DNA of 36,786 nt from JBEVOS01 sp964564595 (GTDB taxonomy: Bacteria > Pseudomonadota > Alphaproteobacteria > Caulobacterales > Aquidulcibacteraceae), in NCBI GenBank assembly GCA_964564595.1, contig CAZMCA010000014.1, forward strand, positions 1 to 36,786, written 5' to 3'. The translations under genes were made by a program, and so were the position numbers. The notes below the pieces were generated by a model. The model ran no database searches, was not told the DNA's origin, and was given only the letters and a program-made list of their open reading frames with translations. Position 1 is the stretch's first letter; each line of letters begins with the position of its first letter. This document shows positions 30,788-36,786 of the stretch, piece by piece.

Positions 30788-31018
30788 ATGATGGATCACG
30801 ATTTCTGCAACGCCGACGGCGCCCGGCGTCTGAAAAACAAAATCGAAGAGTACTGGCGCGACAAAGGCTACGACGTTGAGATCAAGCTCATTGAAGCAGG
30901 TTTCGTCGCGGCGATGCGTTCGGCGCGCACCGATGTGCGCAGCGATATGGTCAACGGGTTCCCGTCCCGCCGGAAGCCGGAAGACAACGAGCCGAAGAAG
31001 CAGAAGCAAATCGCGTAG
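30788..31018 (+). CDS. 76-residue conserved hypothetical protein
   Basis: Starts MMDHDFCNADGARRLKNKIEEYWRDKGYDVEIKLIEAGF, then VAAMRSARTDVRSDMVNGFPSRR and a lysine-rich tail KPEDNEPKKQKQIA. The block RSARTDVRSDMVNG with an N-terminal helix and short strands resembles a small protein family I have seen in alphaproteobacteria, without known function. A purine-rich GAGTGAGAG lies just before the ATG. The stop codon lies inside a perfect hairpin that may end transcription. The charged, two-strand layout could suit a nucleic-acid or protein-binding role, but this is speculation. Confidence 0.75.
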   Translation: MMDHDFCNADGARRLKNKIEEYWRDKGYDVEIKLIEAGFVAAMRSARTDVRSDMVNGFPSRRKPEDNEPKKQKQIA

Positions 31019-31033
31019 TCAGAACGACTACGC
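31013..31033. terminator. Perfect hairpin at convergent gene ends (small protein / gph)
   Basis: GCGTAGTC (31013-31020) pairs exactly with GACTACGC (31026-31033) around AGAAC. It overlaps the stop codon of the 76-residue protein and precedes the gph stop (31051) on the other strand. Likely a bidirectional terminator stem; no strong T-run. Confidence 0.55.
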
Positions 31034-31050
31034 TGTTCAAAGATAACTGA

Positions 31051-31767
31051 TCACGCGGCAAGAAGGCTGCGTGCAAGGCGCGGGAGCTCTTCGTACCTAG
31101 ATACGAGAGCGTCCGCGCCTAATCTTTCTGGCGCTTCATCCGCATAACCGAATTTGACGACGACGACGGGCGCGCCTGCGCCCTTCGCGGCCGCTACGTC
31201 TGCTGCGCTATCGCCGACCATGAGCGAGCGGCGCACCACGCCGCCCGCGCGCGAGACGGCGGCGCGGTAGTGATCCGGGTGCGGCTTGCGATCGGAGACC
31301 GCGTCCGCGCCGACGATGGCGGAGAACCGGCCTGCGAGTTTGAGCGCTTCGAGCAATTGCACAGAAAGGTCGGTGCGCTTGTTGGTGCACACCGCGAGCT
31401 TCGCGCCGGCGGCGGCGAGCTGCGTCAGCGCGCCCTCGACGCCCGGATAGGGGCGGCTCTTGCCCGCGATGTCGGCCCGGTAGAACTCGATGAACGCGGC
31501 CGTCAGCTGGTCGATCCGGTCTGTGGAGAACCGGGCGCCGGCATAGGCGGCCCCGCGCTCGATCAGCGCCCGCGCGCCCTGGCCCACGAGCTTTTTGACC
31601 TGCGACGACGGCGGGTGCGGCAGGCCTTCCAGATCGAGCGTTTCGTTCAGGGCGCGCATCAGATCGGGCGCGGTATCCACAAGGGTGCCGTCCAGGTCGA
31701 ACACGATCGTTGCGTCCGCGAGCGAACCGGCGAGCGGCGCGCCCGGCGGCAAGGCGCCATACGACAT
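31051..31767 (-). CDS. gph: Phosphoglycolate phosphatase (HAD superfamily)
   Basis: Removes phosphate from 2-phosphoglycolate, a by-product of DNA repair and oxygenase reactions. The 238 residues show the HAD motifs in order: motif I DLDGTLVDT (nucleophile Asp near 25), the cap around LVGQGARALIERG, motif II VCTNKRTD, motif III lysine in DRKPHPDHY, and motif IV GDSAADVAAAKGAG. The cap with GQGARALIERGAA is Gph-like. A perfect 12-bp palindrome lies just upstream (31773-31784). It is divergent from glmU with about 100 bp between starts. Confidence 0.93.
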   Translation of the reverse strand: MSYGALPPGAPLAGSLADATIVFDLDGTLVDTAPDLMRALNETLDLEGLPHPPSSQVKKLVGQGARALIERGAAYAGARFSTDRIDQLTAAFIEFYRADIAGKSRPYPGVEGALTQLAAAGAKLAVCTNKRTDLSVQLLEALKLAGRFSAIVGADAVSDRKPHPDHYRAAVSRAGGVVRRSLMVGDSAADVAAAKGAGAPVVVVKFGYADEAPERLGADALVSRYEELPRLARSLLAA

Positions 31768-31772
31768 AACAA

Positions 31773-31784
31773 AGCTCCGGAGCT
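31773..31784. promoter_or_regulatory. 12-bp perfect palindrome next to the gph start
   Basis: AGCTCCGGAGCT is its own reverse complement and lies 6 bp before the gph ATG and 85 bp before glmU. It could be a regulator site or chance in GC-rich DNA. Confidence 0.3.
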
Positions 31785-31868
31785 GGCTCTTGGGGGCGCC
31801 CTCGGTCGCGCGGCCAGCGCCTTTCAGCTAGAACCGGCGGCGGATTCGAACAAGCAGGACACTGACTT

Positions 31869-33224
31869 ATGACCACTGCGCGGGCCGCGATCATCCTGGC
31901 CGCGGGCCAGGGCACGCGGATGAAATCGGCCACGCCCAAGGTGCTGCACGCGGTGGGCGGGCGCGCGATGCTGGATTGGGCGATCGACAGCGCGCTCGCG
32001 CTTGGCTGCGAGAAGACGATCGTGGTGGTGGGCGCGCACGCGCCGGCGGTGGGTGAGCGGGCCGTGGCGCGGCTCGGCGCGGGCTCGACGGCGGTGCAGG
32101 ATCCCCCGCAAGGCACCGGGCACGCCGTGCGCGCCGCGGAAGAGGCGTTGGGCGCGTTCGCGGGCGATGTCGTCATCACCTACGCCGATTGCCCGCTGAT
32201 CCGTCCCGAGACGATCGACACATTGTTCGCGCTGCGCGCTGCGCGTGGCGGGCTTGCGGTGCTTGGCTTCGAAGCGGCCGATCCGCACGGCTATGGGCGC
32301 CTGGTGCTGAATGAGGCGGGCGAGATCGCGCGCATCGTCGAAGAGCGCGACGCGAGCGACGAAGAGCGCAAACTCACTCTGTGCAATTCGGGCGTGATCT
32401 GCGCGGACAAGAAGGTGCTGTTCCAGCTCCTCTCGATGGTGCGCAACGAGAACGCCAAGAAGGAATATTATCTGACAGACGTCGTCGGCCTCGCGCGCTC
32501 GGCTGGGTTTGCGACGCATGTGGCGGTGGCCGATGAGGCCGAGGTGATGGGCGTCAATTCGCGCGTCGATCTCGCGGAGGCGGAGGGCGCGTTTCAAAAG
32601 CGCATGCGTGTGGCGGCGATGGAAGCGGGCGTGACGCTGCTCGATCCGGCGAGCGTCTACTTTTCGCATGACACGGTGATCGGCCAGGACGTCGTGATCG
32701 AGCCGCACGTCTATTTCGGGCCCAACGTGTCGGTTGCGTCCGGCACGCGCATCAACGCGTTCTCGCACTTTACGGGCGCGAAGATCGGCGCGGACAATCA
32801 GATCGGGCCGTTCTCACGGTTTCGCCCCGGCGCTGAACTCGGCGCGCATGTGCATATCGGCAATTTCGTCGAGGTCAAGAATTCGAAGATCGGCGACGGT
32901 ACGAAGGCGAGCCATCTTGCCTATCTCGGCGATGGCGATGTCGGCCAGCGCGTCAACATCGGCGCGGGCGCGATCTTCTGCAATTACGATGGCTATGACA
33001 AATACCGCACCACGATCGAAGACGACGCGTTCATCGGCTCGGACACCGCGCTCGTTGCGCCGGTGACAATCGGCGCGCGCGCGTATACCGGCTCCGGCAG
33101 CGTGGTGACGAAGAACGTGCCGCCCGGCGCGCTCGCCGTCGGCCGCGCCCGCCAAGTCGATCTCCCGGGCTGGGCCGACGCTTTCCGCGCGAAGAAACTG
33201 GCCGCGAAAGCCAACAAGAAATGA
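31869..33224 (+). CDS. glmU: Bifunctional UDP-GlcNAc pyrophosphorylase / glucosamine-1-phosphate acetyltransferase
   Basis: Makes UDP-N-acetylglucosamine for peptidoglycan and lipopolysaccharide: it acetylates glucosamine-1-phosphate and then uridylates it. The N-terminal domain (1-230) has IILAAGQGTRMKSATPKVLHAVGG, the nucleotide-binding signature, QGTGHAV near 80, and YADCPLI. The C-terminal left-handed beta-helix (about 250-435) has hexapeptide repeats (IGADNQIGPFSRFRPGAEL, VEVKNSKIGDGTKASHLAYLGDGDVG) and the conserved FCNYDGYDKYRTTIEDDAFIGSDTALVAPV acetyltransferase block. Length 451 is standard. The stop overlaps the following ATG (ATGA), so the DUF559 gene is coupled. Confidence 0.98.
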   Translation: MTTARAAIILAAGQGTRMKSATPKVLHAVGGRAMLDWAIDSALALGCEKTIVVVGAHAPAVGERAVARLGAGSTAVQDPPQGTGHAVRAAEEALGAFAGDVVITYADCPLIRPETIDTLFALRAARGGLAVLGFEAADPHGYGRLVLNEAGEIARIVEERDASDEERKLTLCNSGVICADKKVLFQLLSMVRNENAKKEYYLTDVVGLARSAGFATHVAVADEAEVMGVNSRVDLAEAEGAFQKRMRVAAMEAGVTLLDPASVYFSHDTVIGQDVVIEPHVYFGPNVSVASGTRINAFSHFTGAKIGADNQIGPFSRFRPGAELGAHVHIGNFVEVKNSKIGDGTKASHLAYLGDGDVGQRVNIGAGAIFCNYDGYDKYRTTIEDDAFIGSDTALVAPVTIGARAYTGSGSVVTKNVPPGALAVGRARQVDLPGWADAFRAKKLAAKANKK

Positions 33225-33799
33225 CAAAGGCGCATCGCCCCGCCTCCCCCTCCATGGGGGAGGCAAGCCGCGCAGCGGCTGGTGGGGGTGAGGCCCGCGA
33301 CGTTGCGGGTGAGCCTCTTGAGGCTTTGCCTGCACCGACGCTCGCATCACCCCCTCAGTCATCGCTGCGCGATGACAGCTCCCCCATCGAGGGGGAGCCG
33401 GGGCGCACGCTTGCACGGCGTTTGCGCGCGAAGCTGACGGACGCTGAGAAGAGCATGTGGCGCACCTTACGCTCAGGCGAGCTGCGCGCGCTCAATTGGC
33501 GCAGACAGGCGCCGTTCGGTCCGTACGTGCTGGACTTCGTTTCGCATCCTGCGCGGCTGGTCGTTGAAGTTGACGGTGCAGGGCACAGTGAGTCCGATCA
33601 GATCGCGCATGACGCGAAGCGCACTGCTTGGCTCGAAAGTCAGGGCTATCGCGTTGAGCGCTTCAGCAATCGCGACGCCACTTGGAACGCCGATGGCGTT
33701 TGGGTGAGCGTGCGAGCGCTGGCTGAGCAATCTTCAGCGGCCCAACGCTTGGAGCGTTGGCGTGCGGCGCATCCGGTCGACGGCGGGGTTAAATCATGA
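33221..33799 (+). CDS. DUF559 nuclease-like protein with repeat-derived N-terminus
   Basis: A 192-residue frame. Residues 62-192 match DUF559, a PD-(D/E)XK/Vsr-like nuclease fold: RRLRAKLTDAEKSMWRTLR, WRRQAPFGPYVLDFVSHPARLVVEVDGAGH (Asp105, Glu117, Asp119) and DAKRTAWLESQGYRVERFSN. Family members are usually about 110-130 residues, which fits the part after residue 61. Residues 8-60 are encoded by a double-hairpin repeat and are low-complexity Ser/Pro/Gly/Ala sequence. The ATG at 33221 overlaps the glmU stop; a TTG within RRLRAK is a possible start of the family core. The stop overlaps rpiA (ATGA). Enzymatic activity of this family is mostly unproven; DNA repair or mobile-DNA roles are common guesses. 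Confidence 0.82.
   Translation: MTKAHRPASPSMGEASRAAAGGGEARDVAGEPLEALPAPTLASPPQSSLRDDSSPIEGEPGRTLARRLRAKLTDAEKSMWRTLRSGELRALNWRRQAPFGPYVLDFVSHPARLVVEVDGAGHSESDQIAHDAKRTAWLESQGYRVERFSNRDATWNADGVWVSVRALAEQSSAAQRLERWRAAHPVDGGVKS
33242..33398. repeat. Double-hairpin repeat, copy E (inside the DUF559 reading frame)
   Basis: Full copy. Left hairpin GCCTCCCCC (33242-33250) / GGGGGAGGC (33256-33264); inner hairpin AGCCGC (33266-33271) / GCGGCT (33275-33280); a GGTGGGGGTGAGG box; a spacer; inverted CATCACCCCCTC; inner hairpin TCATCGC (33359-33365) / GCGATGA (33369-33375); and right hairpin GCTCCCCC (33378-33385) / GGGGGAGC (33391-33398). All stems are perfect. It lies 18 bp past the glmU stop. Confidence 0.88.
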
Positions 33800-34497
33800 G
33801 CGCGGATCTGGCGAAGATGAACGCGGCGGCGGCGGCGCTCGATTACGTCAAGGACGGCATGGTGCTGGGGCTCGGCACCGGATCGACGGCGGCGCATTTC
33901 GTGCGGCTCTTGGGTGAGCGCGTCCGCCAAGGGCTGCGCGTGCAGGGCGTGCCGACATCGGAAGCGACGCGCGCGCAAGCCGCTGCGGCGGGCGTGACGA
34001 TCGTGGAAGTCGACCACGTCGCGAAGATCGATGTCGCGATCGATGGCGCCGACGAGATCGATCCGCAGCTGCGGCTTATTAAAGGCGGCGGCGGCGCGCT
34101 GCTGCGTGAGAAGATCGTTGCGGCGGCGAGCGACCATTTCATCGTCATCGCCGATGATGGCAAAGAGGTTGAAACGCTGGGCGCGTTTCCGTTGCCGGTT
34201 GAAGTCACGCCGTTTGGGTTTTCACTTGCCGCGCGGCGCATCTTCGAAGCGTTGCGCGCGACGGGCTGCAAGGGCGCGGAGGTTTCGCTTCGCGAAGCGG
34301 GCGCAAAATCGAAGCCCTTCATCACCGATGGCGGCAATTACATTCTCGACGCCAAGGCGCTCGCGATCCCCGATCCGCAAGCGCTTGCGGACGCGCTGAA
34401 ACGCATTCCGGGCGTCGTTGAGCACGGCCTCTTCATCGGCATGGCGCGCACCGCAATCATCGGCCAGCCGCGCGGCGTGGTGGTGCGCGAGGTTTAG
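33796..34497 (+). CDS. rpiA: Ribose-5-phosphate isomerase A
   Basis: Interconverts ribose-5-phosphate and ribulose-5-phosphate in the pentose phosphate pathway. The 233 residues show the RpiA blocks: GMVLGLGTGSTAAHFV (phosphate-binding, near 18-33), VPTSEATRAQA, DVAIDGADEIDPQLRLIKGGGGALLREKIVA (catalytic Asp, Lys, Glu cluster near 81-106), and SKPFITDGGNYILDAK. The start overlaps the DUF559 stop by ATGA, so glmU, DUF559 and rpiA form one coupled unit. Its stop shares TTAG (34494-34497) with the convergent DUF2059 gene. Confidence 0.97.
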   Translation: MSADLAKMNAAAAALDYVKDGMVLGLGTGSTAAHFVRLLGERVRQGLRVQGVPTSEATRAQAAAAGVTIVEVDHVAKIDVAIDGADEIDPQLRLIKGGGGALLREKIVAAASDHFIVIADDGKEVETLGAFPLPVEVTPFGFSLAARRIFEALRATGCKGAEVSLREAGAKSKPFITDGGNYILDAKALAIPDPQALADALKRIPGVVEHGLFIGMARTAIIGQPRGVVVREV

Positions 34498-35246
34498 AGC
34501 CGGTCTTCGCTGCAATCGTTGCCGAGCGTTTCGCAGACGTTGGCTTGGAAGCGTGCGAGCGTGGCGGGGAGCGCGGGGGCGAGGATTTCGGCGGCGAGGG
34601 TTTTCATGCGTTCGCCGATCCAGGAGCTATCGCGCACGAAGGCTTGGCCCGCTTCGCTGCCGCCGAAGCGAATCCACGCGAGGAGTTCGCGGTCGCTCAT
34701 CCCGTTCATCAGCGTGTCGGCGAAGGCGGGATCTTCCACGCCCGGGCCGCCGGAGAGTTCAGCCGCAATCGCAGTCATCAAGGCGCGGCGCATCACGGTG
34801 CTGCCTTCGGGCGTGCGCATGAAGGCGTCGATCTCGCGCAGATGCGCGGCGTTGAAGCGGCCTTGCAGATCGCCGCCCGCGCGCGTGACGAGCGCGGGCG
34901 TCAGGCGCGCGATTTCTTCGGCGAAGATCGTGGGCAGTTCGGCAAAGCGCGCATCGACGGCGGCGCGTTGCGATGCGGGCAGCGCGCGCAGCTCTTCGCT
35001 CGCCATCAGCGTTTCCCGCAGGCGCGGGCCGCCGATCTGAAAGGCTTGCGCGATCGCGTCCTGCACCACGCCGCTATCGACGAGGAGCGTGCGCGCGAGC
35101 GCTTCGCCAGCGGAGGCGTTTGCGGGCGCGGCGAGGCTGGCGGGAGTCTCGGTTTCGCCAGCCCGGGCGGGACCGACGAGGGCCGCGAAGGCCAGGAACG
35201 GGATCGCGAGGGCGCGCGCGAGGAGGCTCGATGGGCTCAGGTTCAT
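34494..35246 (-). CDS. Secreted DUF2059-domain protein, paralogue 1
   Basis: A 250-residue exported protein. A Sec signal (about 1-29, ending GPARA) precedes an alanine-rich linker and helices. The DUF2059-type core is visible as GRFNAAHLREIDAFMRTPEGSTVMRR (about 129-153), following an EEIARLTPAL helix. The C-terminal tail has RFQANVCETLGNDC, a Cys-x6-Cys pair that could form a disulfide in the periplasm. It is the last of three tandem related genes on the minus strand. Function of the family is unknown; some members are stress-induced periplasmic proteins. Confidence 0.88.
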   Translation of the reverse strand: MNLSPSSLLARALAIPFLAFAALVGPARAGETETPASLAAPANASAGEALARTLLVDSGVVQDAIAQAFQIGGPRLRETLMASEELRALPASQRAAVDARFAELPTIFAEEIARLTPALVTRAGGDLQGRFNAAHLREIDAFMRTPEGSTVMRRALMTAIAAELSGGPGVEDPAFADTLMNGMSDRELLAWIRFGGSEAGQAFVRDSSWIGERMKTLAAEILAPALPATLARFQANVCETLGNDCSEDRL

Positions 35247-35305
35247 GGCGCCTTATCGCGGCGCGGCGCGGCGAAAACGGGGCAAGGTCAGGGCGGCGAG
35301 CGCGC

Positions 35306-35980
35306 TTACGGGGCGGCGGGCGGCTCTGGCGCGCAATACGGGCCCATCGCGGTGCAATAGGCATCCTCCATCCGGGCGCTTGCGACCAGGAGTGCGCGGG
35401 AAAAGGGCGCCTCGGCCGTCTCAAAGAACGCGCGGTTCACATGTATCCAGTTGTAGTGGAACCAATGGCCCGCCCGGTATTGCAAGAAGCGATCGAGCTG
35501 AGCGAACTCGGCGCTCGTCGTCAGCGACACTTCCGCGAAACGTTCGCGCAGGTCTCCGGTGCGGAACTCGAAGAGCGCCTCGACGCATCTTTGGCCAAGT
35601 GGGCTTGTGACGAAGCGTGCGATACTGGCGAGGTAAAGAGGCGGTATCATCGCATCGATTTGCAATGCGAAAGCTTGCGCCGCCTCGGGCTTTGCAGCCT
35701 CTAGCTCCTCGCGAAAAATGCCTGGCGCGGTATCGAAAACGGCCAGCACGGCGGCGCGCCGTTCCTCCGGAAGCATCTGAAAGGCGGGCTGGCTTGTTAG
35801 GTGCGCGCGCCACTCGGCGGTGCGCAGGGCGAACGAGCGCTCAAGTGTTTCTCGGGTGATGCCGCTGTTGGCGTGATAGACCTGCGCAATGCTCAGGGCC
35901 TCCGCAGACGGCGCTTGCGCTGAAGCCGCCGCGAACGGCGCCAGAATGAGCAGCATCAGGCAAAAGAGGCGCTTCAGCAT
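35306..35980 (-). CDS. Secreted DUF2059-like protein, paralogue 2 (divergent)
   Basis: A 224-residue exported protein related to its two neighbours. Signal peptide MLKRLFCLMLLILAPFAAASA, then helical sequence with the DUF2059-like segment IPPLYLASIARFVTSPLGQRCVEALFEF, and the same C-terminal Cys-x6-Cys (RMEDAYCTAMGPYC). It is the most divergent of the three, aromatic-rich in the middle (HWFHYNWIHVNRAFF). The ATG at 35980 lies 5 nt after the stop of the upstream paralogue, so translational coupling is likely; a TTG at 36010 would overlap that gene and is disfavoured. The gap to paralogue 1 is 59 bp. Confidence 0.82.
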   Translation of the reverse strand: MLKRLFCLMLLILAPFAAASAQAPSAEALSIAQVYHANSGITRETLERSFALRTAEWRAHLTSQPAFQMLPEERRAAVLAVFDTAPGIFREELEAAKPEAAQAFALQIDAMIPPLYLASIARFVTSPLGQRCVEALFEFRTGDLRERFAEVSLTTSAEFAQLDRFLQYRAGHWFHYNWIHVNRAFFETAEAPFSRALLVASARMEDAYCTAMGPYCAPEPPAAP

Positions 35981-35985
35981 CGGCG

Positions 35986-36726
35986 TTAGGGGCGCATTTC
36001 GCGTGGGCAATCGGATTCCATTGCAGCGCAGAGGTCGGTCTGGACGCGCGCCATCACGACAGGCAGCGCCGGCGTTAGCGCAGCCATGAGCGTGGTCTGC
36101 AAGCGGCCGACGAGCGCATCGGTGCGCGCGGCGAAGGCGGCGCCCGCCTCGCTGGTGACGAAGCGCATCGTGGCGGCGGCCTCGGTGTCGTTCATCGTGC
36201 CGAGCGCGGCGCGCGCGACGCCGGCGCCATCGACATTGCCTTGACCGCGGTCCCGCAGGCCCGCGCTGATGCTTTCCGAGATGAGCTTGCGGCCCGCTGA
36301 GCTGGTGAGGTAGGCGCCGATCTCTGTCAGATGCGCGGGTTGGAACTCGCGGTCGATGTCGGCGGCGAAGGCGGTGACGGCGGCGGGCATCAGGCGATTG
36401 ATTTCTTCGCGCATGACGGCCGGCAAGTTGTCGAATACGGCGAGCGCTGCGTCGCGGCGCGCGCGCGTCATGCGGCGAAAGTCCGGATTGCTTTGGAATT
36501 GCTGACGTGCGCGGTCGAACCGCTCGCGCACAGCCATGTCGAACGCCGCATCGATGACGCCGCTGTCGACCAGGAAAGCGCGCGCCACGGCCTCGGCCGC
36601 CGGCGAGGGCGCGGCGGCGGGCGCTTCAGATAGTGCGGCGGGCGCAGGGGCCGGGCCGTCCTTCTGGGCGGAAGCGGGCGCGGCCGCCATGCAGAGCGCG
36701 GCGAGCGCGGCGATAATTTTTCTCAT
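35986..36726 (-). CDS. Secreted DUF2059-domain protein, paralogue 3
   Basis: A 246-residue exported protein. Signal peptide of about 21 residues (ending ASAQ), a proline/alanine-rich linker, then AVARAFLVDSGVIDAAFDMAVRERFD and the DUF2059 core EFQPAHLTEIGAYLTSSAGRKLISESI. The tail RVQTDLCAAMESDC repeats the Cys-x6-Cys of its neighbours. The phrases LVDSGV (with following VIDAA or VQDAI) and AHLxEI are shared with paralogue 1, showing they arose by duplication. It is first in the three-gene minus-strand unit; its upstream region continues to the window edge. Confidence 0.9.
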   Translation of the reverse strand: MRKIIAALAALCMAAAPASAQKDGPAPAPAALSEAPAAAPSPAAEAVARAFLVDSGVIDAAFDMAVRERFDRARQQFQSNPDFRRMTRARRDAALAVFDNLPAVMREEINRLMPAAVTAFAADIDREFQPAHLTEIGAYLTSSAGRKLISESISAGLRDRGQGNVDGAGVARAALGTMNDTEAAATMRFVTSEAGAAFAARTDALVGRLQTTLMAALTPALPVVMARVQTDLCAAMESDCPREMRP

Positions 36727-36786
36727 GGCGTCCCCCCTGACGCTGCGAAATGTGCCGCAGACGCGCGCGGGCGCGCAAGCGTTCCG

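Noticed and set aside
30473..31009. A 178-codon minus-strand frame opposite the small protein genes
   Set aside because: It overlaps two better small ORFs, has no recognisable domain, and its composition looks antisense; kept only as an unresolved region.
804..33398. The hairpin repeats as a CRISPR array
   Set aside because: Copies are kilobases apart, differ in sequence, and lack regular spacers or cas genes.

Overview
The window is 36.8 kb of very GC-rich, gene-dense chromosomal DNA, most likely from an alphaproteobacterium of the Caulobacterales/Hyphomonadaceae type. The basis is the strong G/C bias at third codon positions, the many cytochrome P450, Baeyer-Villiger and dehalogenase type enzymes, small families typical of alphaproteobacteria (DUF2093, DUF2218, DUF2059) and Caulobacter-like promoter elements. 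The genus is an inference. A run of 100 N (18801-18900) marks a scaffold gap, so this is a draft or metagenomic assembly. There is no rRNA, CRISPR array, integrase, transposase or prophage gene.

Layout. 1-5.6 kb: the 3' part of a P450, then leftward genes for a secreted alpha/beta hydrolase, a QueD-like pterin synthase, a glycine-zipper lipoprotein, a CorA transporter, a membrane protein and an APH-fold phosphotransferase. 5.6-10 kb: a GNAT enzyme, a translationally coupled MoxR ATPase/VWA pair, and a second, complete P450. 10-15.4 kb: purD, a 764-residue beta-solenoid membrane protein, and xseA. 15.4-18.8 kb: a mini LuxR regulator divergent from an NTF2-like gene, a GFA gene divergent from an HxlR/DUF24 regulator, DUF2218, DUF2093, and an M23 peptidase cut by the gap. 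18.9-24.4 kb: haloalkane dehalogenase, a membrane protein, a lipoprotein, and a complete Fe(III) ABC importer (substrate-binding protein, permease, ATPase) behind a Fur-box-like palindrome. 24.5-28.5 kb: tRNA-Val(CAC), a TMEM175-type channel, a 59-residue protein, a GNAT and a TIR-TM-TPR membrane protein. 28.6-36.8 kb: a Baeyer-Villiger monooxygenase, two small ORFs, gph, glmU, a DUF559 nuclease-like gene, rpiA, and three tandem secreted DUF2059 paralogues.

Core metabolism (purD, xseA, gph, glmU, rpiA, tRNA-Val) is interleaved with accessory oxidative and hydrolytic enzymes (two P450s, BVMO, haloalkane dehalogenase, alpha/beta hydrolase), which suggests the ability to attack hydrophobic or xenobiotic compounds. 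No single catabolic operon links them.

The two most distinctive signals are structural. First, a family of 140-157 bp double-hairpin repeats occurs as four full copies plus two partial ones. Their stems differ in sequence but keep pairing, and two copies are translated into the N-termini of protein genes. Second, four convergent gene pairs end on exactly shared YTAG tetranucleotides. The best candidate for an unusual protein system is the TIR-TM-TPR protein with its close GNAT neighbour; whether it acts in defence or signalling cannot be decided from sequence alone.
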